64,000 bases of DNA from Deltaproteobacteria bacterium (GCA_002719955.1 PBFW01000025.1:1-64000); one strand, 5' to 3'. Counted from the stretch's first letter, positions 8,301 to 17,985 are shown. The notes: generated by a model not told the origin, from the sequence alone. Numbers and translations: made by a program.

Positions 8301-9337
8301 GTCAGCGAATCCAAATGAATCGAAGGGGCTTCACGCTCATCGAATTGATGCTCGCCATGACGATGCTCTCGATCGTGGTCATTCTCACCCTCGATAGTCT
8401 GACACGTCAGCAGAAGAGTTCGATCGTGACCGAGCAGATCGTCGAGGCTCAGCAGAACGTTCGTGCGGTGTCCTCGCTGATCGCGCGCGAGATCCGGATG
8501 GCCGGCTTCATGGTGCCCAACGCGGTCGGTGTTTGTGGCGTCGACAGCACGACCGCACCCGATCAGATCTTCGTCTCCGAGACGGAGCCGATCGTGCCCG
8601 ATGACGAGAGGGCAGGGACCCTCGGTGCGCGGCTCGCAGCCACGCAGGGCTGGACGGCGACATGGACGGTGGGCAGCCCCGCGACGCTGACGCTGAACCT
8701 CGATTCGAGTACGACGGATCTGGATGGCGACGGCACCTACTTCTACGACAACGACGGGAATGGCACGGGAGAAGCCGACTTTCGGGTGAACGGAGGCTTC
8801 ATCCTCGGCGATCTGGCCAATCCCCACCGGGGCTCGGTCTGCGGCACGGTCAGCGCGGCCTCTTCGACTCAGATCACCGTTGCGATTCTGGCGGGCCAGT
8901 TGAGCGCCCTCATCTCATCCGATGCGGAGGAGGAGATCGTTCTGGTTCCTGCGGCCCATTATCGAGTCAATGCCGGGTTCGCGACGGGTCGCCTCGAACG
9001 CAATCAGGATCTGCTCGCCCAGGGGATCGACGATCTGCAGATTTCGTATTTCTTCGATGTCGACGACGACGGAGTGGTCGATTCGGCGGCCGCCGAGGAA
9101 CCGGGGACATCCGGGGGGGCGACCTACAGCGCAGCCAACTGGGACAACGAGACGCTCAAGGAAGTTCGTTTCTCGCTCGTCGTACGCACTCGCGCCACGG
9201 ACCTGAACTTCGATGGTGGCAGCTTCATCGCCTTCGAGAACCGCACCCCGCCGGTCGCTTCCACCGATGGCTTTCGTCGTCGTGTGATCGTGGGTGGCGT
9301 ACGACCTCGCAATATCGGCAACGCCGGGAGCATTTGA
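8297..9337 (+). CDS. pilW: Type IV minor pilin PilW
   Basis: 346 residues. The prepilin signal is RRGFTLIELMLAMTMLSIVVILTLDSL with Glu5, followed by a large globular domain as expected for PilW (PilW pilins are the biggest of the minor set). Residues about 45-70 (QQNVRAVSSLIAREIRMAGF) match the conserved PilW region after the helix. The ATG overlaps the pilV stop by 4 bp, and its own stop overlaps the pilX ATG, so the genes are translationally coupled. Several Asp-rich loops (DLDGDGTYFYDNDGNG; DVDDDGVVD) look like calcium-binding loops. That is an observation from sequence and not a known feature of characterised PilW proteins. Confidence 0.92.
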   Translation: MSQRIQMNRRGFTLIELMLAMTMLSIVVILTLDSLTRQQKSSIVTEQIVEAQQNVRAVSSLIAREIRMAGFMVPNAVGVCGVDSTTAPDQIFVSETEPIVPDDERAGTLGARLAATQGWTATWTVGSPATLTLNLDSSTTDLDGDGTYFYDNDGNGTGEADFRVNGGFILGDLANPHRGSVCGTVSAASSTQITVAILAGQLSALISSDAEEEIVLVPAAHYRVNAGFATGRLERNQDLLAQGIDDLQISYFFDVDDDGVVDSAAAEEPGTSGGATYSAANWDNETLKEVRFSLVVRTRATDLNFDGGSFIAFENRTPPVASTDGFRRRVIVGGVRPRNIGNAGSI

Positions 9338-9879
9338 TGAATCACCACCGAAATCGACACATTCAGGCTCGCACACGCAAACGCGAAGGGGGCATGGCCC
9401 TCGTGCTCTCCGTGCTCCTGCTGATCGCCGTCTCTGGGCTGGCGATCTCGACGATGCAGACGGCGGCGAGCGACGGGACAGTGGCGGGTTTCCAGAATCA
9501 GGATCTGGTCGCTTTCTATGCGGCCGAAGCGGGAATCGCGGATGCCCGGGCCGTGATCCGAAATATGGGCGGGCGGGATCAGGTGCCGGACTACCCCGCA
9601 GATTTCCCGAACGTGGCGACGCCGGTCACGCTCTCGCAGTCGAGCGAATTCGTCGGTGGTGACCAACCGGCCTATTTCGCCGATCCCTCCCCGCCTATGG
9701 CGGCCCCCATCATGTACGTCGGCGAAGGCGCGCAGTGTACAGAGGGCTGCAACATGACGATCAACGGGACGACCTACAACCATACGAAATGGCAGATCAA
9801 CGTCGTGGGCCAATCCCCCTCCGGCGATCAGAAGCGTCTCGAGGTCGTCGCCACACGACTCTTGGCGGTCGGCTATTAG
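9337..9879 (+). CDS. pilX: Type IV minor pilin/assembly protein PilX
   Basis: 180 residues beginning at the ATG overlapping the pilW stop (ATGA). It has a basic N-terminus, then GGMALVLSVLLLIAVSGLAIS, the PilX-type N-terminal helix that follows a Gly but lacks the usual Glu5 charge pattern of true pilins. Conserved YAAEAGIADARAVI follows, as in PilX_N domain proteins, where each Glu and Ala position is well kept. Two Cys residues in the C-terminal half (CTEGC) could form a disulfide. PilX acts in the minor pilin complex that loads PilY1. It is followed 84 bp later by pilY1. Confidence 0.9.
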   Translation: MNHHRNRHIQARTRKREGGMALVLSVLLLIAVSGLAISTMQTAASDGTVAGFQNQDLVAFYAAEAGIADARAVIRNMGGRDQVPDYPADFPNVATPVTLSQSSEFVGGDQPAYFADPSPPMAAPIMYVGEGAQCTEGCNMTINGTTYNHTKWQINVVGQSPSGDQKRLEVVATRLLAVGY

Positions 9880-9963
9880 CGACCGCTGCCCCGTGCGACC
9901 GCGCGGAACGGATGAGCGAGTGATCGCTCGTGATCCAGAGTACACGGAGGCATGGAGATCAAT

Positions 9964-12900
9964 ATGAATCGAATGAAGAATCGACTGATATGGACCACGT
10001 TGACCAGCTTTGCGTTTGTCGTGGGACTCGCCGTCTCGGGTTCGGCCGGGGACGAGGATATCTTCTCGGCGCAGGTACCGCCCAACGTGCTCCTGATGAT
10101 CGATAATTCTGGATCGATGAATGCGATCATGGAGCATCCCTCCTTCGATTCTCAAACCTTCGCCTACACCTGCGACATCATGCCCGAAGTCGGTAATTCG
10201 TCGACGACCGTCAATGACCAGTTGGGACAGGCGACACGGCAGGTCTGTCGCTCTTCCGGGTGTCGCTTCGAGGTGAGTTCTTCGGACGTCGGCTGGGTGG
10301 CCACTCCGGATACCACCGACCATTCCAAAAATGGCTATATCACTCGGCGGTTCTGCAATCAGACCCGCAAGCTCTACACCGATGGCCTCAACGAGGACTA
10401 TGGCAATCGCACCTGGTACTACTCCGAGTACAACGAGTGGCTCTATTCGATCGACGACTCGGATGCGACGACGCTGATCGGCCCGACGGGCGAGCAGAAG
10501 ACCGCTCCGCAGATCCTTGCTGAAATCGATTTCTCGAATAACGGTCAGAGCTACATCACCGGTGACCTCTTCGCGAAATATCAGATTACCCGCATCACCG
10601 CGGCGCGTGATATCGCTCGCGATGTGATCTATCAGACCAATAGCGATTGCCCCGCCTATCTAGGTGATTGCGGCGTGTACGAGGATCGTGTGCGATTCGG
10701 TGTGGCCCGCTTCCATCGGTATTCACACGGAGGTTTCGTGAATGCCGAGATCGACGAATACAGCAATAATCGAAGTGCAATCGAGAGCGCGATCTCCTCG
10801 CTCGATGCGCAGACGGGTACTCCTCTCGGGGAGACGCTCTTCAAGCTCTACACCTATTTCATGCCGCGTGATCCGGCTGCCCAGCCGACCGGAAACAATT
10901 CTTCGCAATTTCCCGGCTACACCTACAACATGACCAATGGCGACTACACCTCGACCTCAAGCAACCGGCCAGACGACCCGGTCATAGAGCAGTGTCAGAA
11001 GAACTTCATCATCATGGTCACCGATGGCGAGCCGACGAGCGATAACTTCTCGACAAGCGGAAGCAAGACTCAGGGCTTCTCGAGTTTTACGGGTCTGATC
11101 GGCGACTATGCGGTGGACGCTGTGGGAGATCTCGATATTGGCACGGACTCGTCTCCGGAAGTGGGTTCTCCGCCGTGGGGAAGCTCCGCCGGCGCCGGCT
11201 ATCTAGACGATATAGCCCGCTGGATGCAACAGAATGATTGCCGCCCGGATCACGCGGACACCCAGGTCGTGGACGTCTACACCGTGGGTTTTGGAACGCT
11301 CGGCCCCGTCAATTCGCTCCTGCAGAAGACGGCGGATGAGGGCAACGGCCTCTTCTTCTCGGGAAATCAGGCAGAGACCCTCACCCAGGCCCTCGTGAGT
11401 TCGGTCCAGGACATCATCTCGAAATCCCAGGGCTTCTCCGCTGCGACGGTTCCAGCTGCGCGGACCTCGGACGGTGGACAGCTCTACACGACACTGTTTC
11501 AGCCGACGAGCGTGCGGCCCTTCTGGCCGGGAAAGCTGCGGAGTTATCAGATTTCCGGGGGGGGGGAAATTCTCGACCAGAACGGAGCCTGTGCCCTCAC
11601 CGACCTCGTCGATCCGGCCTTCTGCGTCAGCGGGACGTTCAAGACCGAGGCCCTGGCTCCACCTTTCTGGAATTCCTCGAAGGTGATGCCCGGCGCGAAT
11701 AGCCGGAACCTGAAGGTTTCCCTCGCCGGTGTTTCCGGCCAGGTCGTTCAGGACTTCGATCACGGGGTGACAGCGACAGACCTTGGAGGAACAACGGCCC
11801 TTGGTGCCTATACGGTCTATCCGCCCTCGGCCAACGTGACCTCGGATGCGGATCTCGATGAGGCCGTGGTGTCCTTCGTTGCGGGCTGCGAGTGGGGTAC
11901 GGGACTCGTGGCCGGGGGGGGGGATGATTTCCAGAACTGCACCGACCGGACTCGGGTCGAGGATGGGGTGACCCAGGCCGACCGCCTCGGCGACATCTAT
12001 CACTCGAACCCGATCGTCATCGGGCCTCCGGCAAGCTATATCAGCGAGATCAGCTACGCCCAATTCGCCGCGAATCCGACCTACGCCCAGCGTGATCGAG
12101 TCATCATTGCAGGCGCAAACGACGGTTTTCTGCACGGATTCAACGCCGGTGACTACCAAATCGACACGAGTGGATATGACGCGGGGACCGGAATCGAGGT
12201 CTTCGGCTTCATGCCCTGGGGAGCGCGCGCGACGATCTCGGACATGGCGAAGGATGACGCGACGTTGCACCCGCTGAATGTCGATGGATCTCCCTCCGTC
12301 GCGGACGTGTGGATCGACAGTAATACCGACGTCGATGATGCGAAGCTCTCGACGGAATGGAAGACGATTCTCGTGACGGGACTTCGCGAGGGCGGAGAGC
12401 ATTATCTCGCCCTCGATGTGACGGATCCGAATGCGAACGGCTATCCGGGCTATTTGTGGGAGTTCCCGCTCGAGAGCGACACCGATTGGCGAACCTATAT
12501 CGGGCAGACCTGGTCGCGACCCGTCATTACGCGTGTGCGGCTCGAGCGGACCGGTGGTGACATCGAAGAAGTCTGGGTGGCGATCGTGGGCTTCGGCTAC
12601 GACGCCACCAGCGATCCGAACAATACCGCTCTCTACTCGGCGACGAGTACCAAGGGGCGCGGCATCATGATGATCGATGTGGAGAGTGGCCGACCGATCG
12701 CCGTACGTAAATATGGTGTGTCGGCGACCGGTGATCTCTCGACGATGCTCTACGCGATGCCCTCGACGCCGGGTGTCCTCGACTACGACCAGGATGGCTT
12801 CGCGGACGTGATCTATATCGGCGACCTTGGCGGCAATATCTGGAAATGGGTCGTTCGAGACAATGGAACGTCGAGTCCGACTTCGAGCCAGCTCTATCAG

Positions 12901-13602
12901 CCGAATTGGTCTTTCCGGAAGTTTTTTTCGGATGATCCGACGCGGGCCGCCTCTGGCGTGCATGCGCGCAGTTTCTTTTTTGCCCCAGCCGCGACGGTCG
13001 TGAATAGCATTCTGCATCTCGGAATGGGCACGGGTGAGCGAACGAATCTCAACTGCTCAAGCACCCTCGGCGGCTGCACGCTGCTGAATCGATTCTACGT
13101 GATCAAGGATCGGGATATCTGGGACCAGGGGACGCTTGCCACGATTGATGGGCGAGCGGCGCCGAATGGAGAGCTCGCGAATGTGACATCGGACGAGGCG
13201 GACTGCCCTGCCATCCAGCCGAAGGGCTTCTTCATCGAGGCTGTGGATGGCGAAAAATATGTGACGAATAGTGAGGTCTTCAACTCGTTCTTCTTCACGT
13301 CGACCTTCACACCCGATCTGACCAGTCTATGCGAGCCCGCGGGCGATTCGACGCTCTACGGTTTCCTGGCCAAATGTGGACAGGGCGCCTTCGGTCCGCC
13401 GAGTCCGATCAGTCCGATTGCGGGGACGAGTCGCAAGGTGGATCTCGGTGTGGGTATGCCGACGGACGCGAGGCTCTCGATCGCACCCGGTGAGGGCGGA
13501 AACCGGCTGATCATCAGCAAGCAGGATGGAGAGCTCATCAATATCGATAGCGGGGCATCGGACGTCGAACACGGCACCCTCTACTGGCGAGAGGTCAATT
13601 GA
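9964..13602 (+). CDS. pilY1: PilY1/PilC pilus-tip adhesin and assembly protein
   Basis: About 1212 residues from ATG 9964, which has GGAG 6 bp upstream; an in-frame ATG at 9952 has poorer spacing. It has a signal peptide (residues 1-28), then a von Willebrand A-like domain with the MIDAS motif DNSGSMN (about 46-52) and a conserved MVTDGEPTSD strand (about 350-360). The C-terminal half is the PilY1 beta-propeller. It contains DYDQDGFADVIYIGDLGG, the calcium-binding loop conserved in PilY1/PilC, and NDGFLHGFNAG. PilY1 sits at the pilus tip, controls extension and retraction, and can act in surface sensing and adhesion. Position after pilX is classic. There are many Cys pairs, so disulfides are expected in the periplasm. 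Confidence 0.95.
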   Translation: MNRMKNRLIWTTLTSFAFVVGLAVSGSAGDEDIFSAQVPPNVLLMIDNSGSMNAIMEHPSFDSQTFAYTCDIMPEVGNSSTTVNDQLGQATRQVCRSSGCRFEVSSSDVGWVATPDTTDHSKNGYITRRFCNQTRKLYTDGLNEDYGNRTWYYSEYNEWLYSIDDSDATTLIGPTGEQKTAPQILAEIDFSNNGQSYITGDLFAKYQITRITAARDIARDVIYQTNSDCPAYLGDCGVYEDRVRFGVARFHRYSHGGFVNAEIDEYSNNRSAIESAISSLDAQTGTPLGETLFKLYTYFMPRDPAAQPTGNNSSQFPGYTYNMTNGDYTSTSSNRPDDPVIEQCQKNFIIMVTDGEPTSDNFSTSGSKTQGFSSFTGLIGDYAVDAVGDLDIGTDSSPEVGSPPWGSSAGAGYLDDIARWMQQNDCRPDHADTQVVDVYTVGFGTLGPVNSLLQKTADEGNGLFFSGNQAETLTQALVSSVQDIISKSQGFSAATVPAARTSDGGQLYTTLFQPTSVRPFWPGKLRSYQISGGGEILDQNGACALTDLVDPAFCVSGTFKTEALAPPFWNSSKVMPGANSRNLKVSLAGVSGQVVQDFDHGVTATDLGGTTALGAYTVYPPSANVTSDADLDEAVVSFVAGCEWGTGLVAGGGDDFQNCTDRTRVEDGVTQADRLGDIYHSNPIVIGPPASYISEISYAQFAANPTYAQRDRVIIAGANDGFLHGFNAGDYQIDTSGYDAGTGIEVFGFMPWGARATISDMAKDDATLHPLNVDGSPSVADVWIDSNTDVDDAKLSTEWKTILVTGLREGGEHYLALDVTDPNANGYPGYLWEFPLESDTDWRTYIGQTWSRPVITRVRLERTGGDIEEVWVAIVGFGYDATSDPNNTALYSATSTKGRGIMMIDVESGRPIAVRKYGVSATGDLSTMLYAMPSTPGVLDYDQDGFADVIYIGDLGGNIWKWVVRDNGTSSPTSSQLYQPNWSFRKFFSDDPTRAASGVHARSFFFAPAATVVNSILHLGMGTGERTNLNCSSTLGGCTLLNRFYVIKDRDIWDQGTLATIDGRAAPNGELANVTSDEADCPAIQPKGFFIEAVDGEKYVTNSEVFNSFFFTSTFTPDLTSLCEPAGDSTLYGFLAKCGQGAFGPPSPISPIAGTSRKVDLGVGMPTDARLSIAPGEGGNRLIISKQDGELINIDSGASDVEHGTLYWREVN

Positions 13603-13695
13603 GTTTTCTGTGAGGGGATGAACCCGGTGCAGATCGACAAGGCTTATCCGGTCAACATCCGCACCCGAATCGGGCGCGGAGTCAGGAAAGAAGAC

Positions 13696-14064
13696 ATGCG
13701 AATGAAAATGGATCGACGGAATAGTTGCCTGGCCCTGACCGCGCTGATGCTCGTACTGAGCCTGGCTGCGGGCAGCGCGGCCCAGGGGCGACGGGCGGCC
13801 GCCTCGCACACGAACCTCCCACAGGAGTACGTGTCCGCCGTAGACACCCAGGCAGGCACGATCGTACTCGGACCGGAGACTTTCAGCGTCAACGATCGAA
13901 GTCGGCTCTTCGACGCCGAGGGGCGGCGCATCCGCTTGAGCGAGCTACGGGCAGGCACCACCGGAGATGAAGCCGATATGGTCGAGTTTCTCGCGACGCG
14001 CGGACATGAAGCGGGGCGGCGATCGATTCGTCGCCTCCAGGTCATCGCGGGCGATTTTGAATAG
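13696..14064 (+). CDS. Small secreted pilus-operon protein, PilY2-like
   Basis: 122 residues from ATG 13696 (AGGA 8 bp upstream). The frame is open further upstream to 13618, but that extension is basic and would bury the signal peptide. The signal peptide has its core at residues 10-23 and cleavage near AGSAAQG. The mature part has YVSAVDTQAGTIVLG and FSVND, then Leu-Ser-Glu-Leu-Arg-Ala-Gly, a small beta-barrel-like pattern seen in PilY2-type proteins that follow pilY1. In Pseudomonas, PilY2 is a small periplasmic accessory factor of fimbrial assembly. The identification rests on position, size and general pattern, so it is moderate. Confidence 0.65.
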   Translation: MRMKMDRRNSCLALTALMLVLSLAAGSAAQGRRAAASHTNLPQEYVSAVDTQAGTIVLGPETFSVNDRSRLFDAEGRRIRLSELRAGTTGDEADMVEFLATRGHEAGRRSIRRLQVIAGDFE

Positions 14065-14086
14065 TCGGCCGAAGGAGGGGTGAACG

Positions 14087-15079
14087 ATGGCGATCAATCG
14101 TGGAATTCTTTTCGCGGCGATGGCCGCCTGCTGTCTCACAGGCTGTGGTGCTGACGAGGCGTCCGATCGGCCCCTTCCCTCGATGTTGGGGGGATCGATG
14201 GCCTCGGCGAGCGGATCGGCCTCGAGCGGTGCCAACGCTGCGCCGATCGTTGATCGTGTCGAGCTGCGTCCTGCGAATCCCGCACCGGGCCGCACGGTTC
14301 GCGCGCTGGCCTCGATTAGGGACGAGGACGGCGATACCACACGCGTCCGCTATGTCTGGAAGACGTCGATCGGCCGCGTGCTCGCTGAGGGACGCAGCTT
14401 CGATTCCCGAGGACTCGGGGAGGGGGAGCGACTCCAGGTCGTCGTGACGGCGACGGACGGCAAGCAGGAGAGCGCACCCTTCGTCCATGAATTTCGCCTT
14501 GCCGAGACATCGGTCGAGATCGCGCTCGTGGCGATCGATGCTTCGAGGGGGACACAGCCAGGTTCAGTCTTCGAGGCCGTGGTCGAGTCGACCGCGGAAG
14601 ACAGGGGCAGCTACGAAGTGGTACTCGAATGGAAGGTCAACGGTGAAGTCGTCGGCCGTGAAGAAGAACTCGACACGACGCTCTTCGCACCCGGTGAGGT
14701 GGTCGAATTGAAGGCTCGCCTCGATTTCGGTGGTCGTGTGACTCGGCCCGTATCCTCGCGGCCGGTCAAGCTGGCGCGTGGAGAGGCACCGACCATCCTT
14801 TCCGAACCCCGAGTGGGCGTCGAGGGCGGTGTGTTTCGGTATCGGATTCGCGCCACGAGTTCCGAGCCCAATGGCAGGGTCTCCTACGCGTTGCTGAAAG
14901 GGCCCGAGGGTATGACGGTCGACGCTTCGAGCGGTCAGATCTCCTGGCGCCCCGGTGAAGATCAGCGCGGGGCTTTTGGGGTCGAGGTCGCGGCCGCCGA
15001 TCAATGGGGAAGTGCCAGTGCACAATCCTTCCGGATTCAGGTCGATGCCCCCGTTGCGCCCCCCGCAAGTGCCCGCTGA
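14087..15079 (+). CDS. Lipoprotein with tandem Ig-like domains, pilus operon
   Basis: 330 residues with lipobox LTGC (Cys about residue 21), a Ser/Gly/Ala-rich linker to about residue 50, and three Ig/cadherin-like beta-sandwich segments. The first has IVDRVELRPANPAPGRTVRALA with DEDGD; the last is the putative-Ig pattern ending YALLKGPEGMTVDASSGQISWRP (about 270-295), as in He_PIG domains. It starts 22 bp after the PilY2-like gene, so it closes the pilus operon. Such lipoproteins could anchor or guide pilus components at the outer membrane, but no function is known to me. The domain type is clear; the role is inferred only from the operon. Confidence 0.7.
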   Translation: MAINRGILFAAMAACCLTGCGADEASDRPLPSMLGGSMASASGSASSGANAAPIVDRVELRPANPAPGRTVRALASIRDEDGDTTRVRYVWKTSIGRVLAEGRSFDSRGLGEGERLQVVVTATDGKQESAPFVHEFRLAETSVEIALVAIDASRGTQPGSVFEAVVESTAEDRGSYEVVLEWKVNGEVVGREEELDTTLFAPGEVVELKARLDFGGRVTRPVSSRPVKLARGEAPTILSEPRVGVEGGVFRYRIRATSSEPNGRVSYALLKGPEGMTVDASSGQISWRPGEDQRGAFGVEVAAADQWGSASAQSFRIQVDAPVAPPASAR

Positions 15080-15119
15080 GGATGGGCTCTATACGATTGC
15101 CGGAGCGCGCTCATTCGCT

Positions 15120-15986
15120 TCAGGCGAGGGCCTCTTCAACGACCCGAGTGAGTCCGCCCAGGTAGGTCGCGCCGAAGAGCCGGACGTGGACCAGAAGCGG
15201 GTAGATCTGGTAAAGGGCGACCCGCGCGTCGGCCCCGGGCGAGAGGGGAGCGGTGGCTTCGTAGGCTTCGAAGACGCCTCGTCCGAATCCACCGAAGAGC
15301 CTCATCATCGCAAGGTCGATCTCGCGATGCCCTCCATAGCAGGCGGGATCAATCAGGCAGGGGAGCCCCTGCTCGTCGATCAGCACATTGCCCGACCATA
15401 GATCCCCGTGCAGCCGCGCGGCGGGTTCGTCGTCACCGACGAGCTGTGGAAGATCATCGACCAGTCGATCGAGCTGGCGTGAGAGGCGATCGGGGAGGAG
15501 TTCTGCATCCCGTGCGAGGCGCTGCAGGGGTTGGATTCGATTGGCTCCATAGAATTCGGCCCAACTCGGTTTCGGGTCATTCGATTGGGGCAGGCGGCCG
15601 ATCCAATTTTGCTCGCTGAATCCAAGATGCGACGGCGAGGCCTGATGCAATTGTGCGAGTCCCTCGCCGAGCCGCCACGCGTAGTCATCGACCGGAGGTC
15701 GGCTCTCGATCCATTCGAGCGCAAGCCAATCGGCGTCGTGGGCCAGTGGCCGCGAGATCCGGATGGGGGTCTCGGCTTCGCTCAACCAAGCGAGTCCCCG
15801 GGCTTCACAGGCGGCGAGGCCGATGGGCGCGTCCCTGTAATATTTGACAAATATGAGATCGCCCGAGGCGAGCTCAACCTGGAAACTCTCTCCGATGTCC
15901 CCCCCGATGACGGGGGTCGCTGCGACGATCTCATCGTCGAGGGCGGCTTCAAGAGTCGGACGCCAAGTGGCGCGGTCGCAATTCAC
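15120..15986 (-). CDS. Fructosamine-3-kinase family protein
   Basis: 288 residues from the GTG that overlaps the upstream phosphatase stop (GTGA). A longer frame to 16043 exists, but it runs through the phosphatase gene. Kinase-fold features: Lys in FVKYYR (ATP site), EARGLAWL, the catalytic loop LHGDLWSGNV (Asp as base, Asn for metal) and IDPACYGGHREIDLAMM (DFG-equivalent). Length and motifs are those of the FN3K/YniA family, which phosphorylates fructosamines or ribulosamines on glycated proteins and thereby repairs them. Coupling to a low-molecular-weight phosphatase is a common arrangement for ribulosamine/erythrulosamine 3-kinase genes, which supports a deglycation role. Confidence 0.9.
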   Translation of the reverse strand: MNCDRATWRPTLEAALDDEIVAATPVIGGDIGESFQVELASGDLIFVKYYRDAPIGLAACEARGLAWLSEAETPIRISRPLAHDADWLALEWIESRPPVDDYAWRLGEGLAQLHQASPSHLGFSEQNWIGRLPQSNDPKPSWAEFYGANRIQPLQRLARDAELLPDRLSRQLDRLVDDLPQLVGDDEPAARLHGDLWSGNVLIDEQGLPCLIDPACYGGHREIDLAMMRLFGGFGRGVFEAYEATAPLSPGADARVALYQIYPLLVHVRLFGATYLGGLTRVVEEALA

Positions 15987-16477
15987 TCCAGCATCCCGTC
16001 GCGCCGAATCTGCTCGATCAAACCTCGGCAGGCCGCTTCGCACAGATCGAGGACCTCCTCGAAGCCGGCGTCACCGCCGTAATAGGGATCCGGGACCTCG
16101 GATTCCGCTTTCGCTTCGGGGTCGAAATCCCGAAACAGAGAGAGCCGCCCCCGGAAGTCGGCGCCTTTCGCCAGGGCCTCGAGATTTTCGAGATTCTCCC
16201 GATCCATTGCGAGGACATAGTGCTGGGTGAAAAAATCCTCGACCGCGAATGGCCTCGCCCGGCTATCTAGTGCAATGCCACGACGTTGGGCGGCCTGTCG
16301 AGCGCGTGGATCGGCACGTTCGCCGGCGTGATGGGCTGCGGTGCCAGCGCTGTCGATCTCGAAGCGCTCCGACAGTCCCTGATCCTCCACGAGTCTTCGC
16401 ATCACGCCTTCGGCTGTCGGTGAGCGGCAAATATTGCCCAGACAGACGAAACAGACTCGAACGGTCTTCTGTGCCAT
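15983..16477 (-). CDS. Low-molecular-weight protein tyrosine phosphatase
   Basis: 164 residues. The P-loop CX5RS is CLGNICRS at residues 12-19 (nucleophile Cys12, Arg18), and the general-acid loop DPYYGG is near residue 129. IDSAGT follows the P-loop in the standard place. The family removes phosphate from tyrosine residues or small phosphomonoesters in the cytoplasm. It is first of two genes; the fructosamine kinase starts on its stop codon. Linked pairs of this phosphatase and FN3K-type kinases are seen in several bacteria, where the phosphatase may act on ribulose-5-phosphate-type glycating agents or on the kinase product (inference). Confidence 0.93.
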   Translation of the reverse strand: MAQKTVRVCFVCLGNICRSPTAEGVMRRLVEDQGLSERFEIDSAGTAAHHAGERADPRARQAAQRRGIALDSRARPFAVEDFFTQHYVLAMDRENLENLEALAKGADFRGRLSLFRDFDPEAKAESEVPDPYYGGDAGFEEVLDLCEAACRGLIEQIRRDGMLE

Positions 16478-16619
16478 CTATTCCCCTTCGGTGAAAGCCT
16501 AGCAAGCGTGTTCAATGGTCGACCCGATGATCCAAGTGTCCGTTTAGTCGATAAGGAATGTAAATCACCGGGCCTCCGGATACCCGAAAACCATCGTGCG
16601 GACGGAAGCGAATCATTGC

Positions 16620-17985
16620 ATGATTGATTTCAGCCTGGCCATCACGGCAGCGATCCTTTCGCTGATCGCGCTCTCATCGTGGCGATCTGGTTCGACTCCG
16701 ACCGGCAGGGGATTCGTCGCATTCGTCGTCGCAAGCGACCTCTGGGCGATCATGAGGCTGCCTTCGACCAGGCGGCGCTCACTGGCGACGGGGTGGAATA
16801 TGTCTCGAGAGCCTTCGGGTTGATCGCCGCGGCAAGCATGATTCGGCTCTCGACCCGAGCGGTCAGCGATTCCGGTCGGATTCCCTTTTCATTCGAAGCC
16901 CTGATCTGCCTTCCCTCGTTCGGTGTATGGGCGCTTGATCAGCAGTCCTTGATCTCGCTCGGGTCTGCCGCTGGCTTCCCTTGGGTATGGTGAACGCGAT
17001 TTTGCCGCTCGCGGTCGCGGGCGAGGAACTCTTCATGAGCATGTCGATTGGAATCGCCGTGTATCCGGATGATGGGGAGGACACGGAAAGCCTGCTGCGA
17101 AATGCGGGTGCTGCGATGTATTTCGCGAAGGGGCGCGGCTGGAAGGACTATCAGTTCTATTCCGAAGAAATGAATCGCACGAGCTCGTCTCGGATCGAGA
17201 TCGAATCTCGTCCGCGCGGTGCACTCGAGCGCAACGAGTTTCAGCTGTTCTATCAGGCGACCCTCGATGCGGAGAGCGGAGAGGTCGTGGCGGCTGAAGC
17301 GCTTCTTCGTTGGATCACTGCAGACGGTATAATGCTGTCGCCCAATCAGTTCATTCCGGTCGCCGAAGAAAGCGGACTCATCGTTTAGGCCGGACGTTGG
17401 GTCTTCCGCACCGCTTGCGCTCAGGCGCAGCGATGGCGGCGGGAATTCGATCGATCGATTCGGATCGATGTCAACGCATCCGGACATCAGATTCGCGAAC
17501 TCGGGATGTTGGAAATGGTCCGACGAGCGCTCGACGAGACCAAGGTGAACCCCGAGCAGGTCGAAATCGAGTTGACCGAATCGACGATCATGCAGGATGA
17601 TTCGCTGACGGTGCACACGCTTCGTGAATTGCGCGCGATGAGAATCGGGCTCGCCCTCGACGATTTTGGGACGGGATATTCCTCGCTCCCCTACCTGCGA
17701 CGCTTCACGATCGATCGCTCTTTCGTCGCGGAGTCGCCCAAGAATCCGGATGCTGCGGCGCTGACCACGGCGATCATTGCGATGGCCCATGGGCTGCGGC
17801 TGAATGTCGTCGCCGAGGGGGTGGAGACCGCGCATCAGGCACTCTTCTTGCGCCAGAGGGGCTGCGACGAGCTTCGGGGCTACCCGTTCGGATGTCCCTG
17901 TCTCGAGGAGGAATTTGTTGATCGGCTCCGCGTTCGTCCGATGCGGATCGACGAAACACTCCAAGACGAGGTCCACGAAGGCTGA
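16620..17985 (+). pseudogene. Decayed membrane sensor-GGDEF-EAL gene
   Basis: The remains run in one direction with several lesions. 16620-16823 encodes a hydrophobic start (FSLAITAAILSLIALSSW) resembling an N-terminal 7TM sensor. It continues in another frame to about 16993 (VEYVSRAFGLIAAASM), implying a frameshift. The GGDEF domain is reduced to its end (SIGIAVYPDDG, AAMYFAKGRG, about 17040-17150), so its core, including the GG(D/E)EF loop, is deleted. The EAL domain begins with FQLFYQA and AAEALLRW. It is cut by an in-frame TAG at 17386-17388 and then continues in the same frame through DDFGTGYSS and VVAEGVET to 17985. An intact version would make and/or degrade c-di-GMP; this copy cannot produce the full protein. 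Confidence 0.85.

Noticed and set aside
9914..9929. GAGCGA/TCGCTC inverted repeat before pilY1
   Set aside because: A 6-bp repeat of common bases with no further support; it may be chance.
11203..13017. Long open frame on the minus strand opposite pilY1
   Set aside because: It is antisense to a well-supported gene, Arg/His/Ile-rich without motifs, and arises from the codon bias of the GC-rich opposite strand.
16939..17976. Minus-strand open frame of about 345 codons opposite the EAL remnant
   Set aside because: The plus strand shows clear EAL and GGDEF remains. The antisense product has no recognisable domain.
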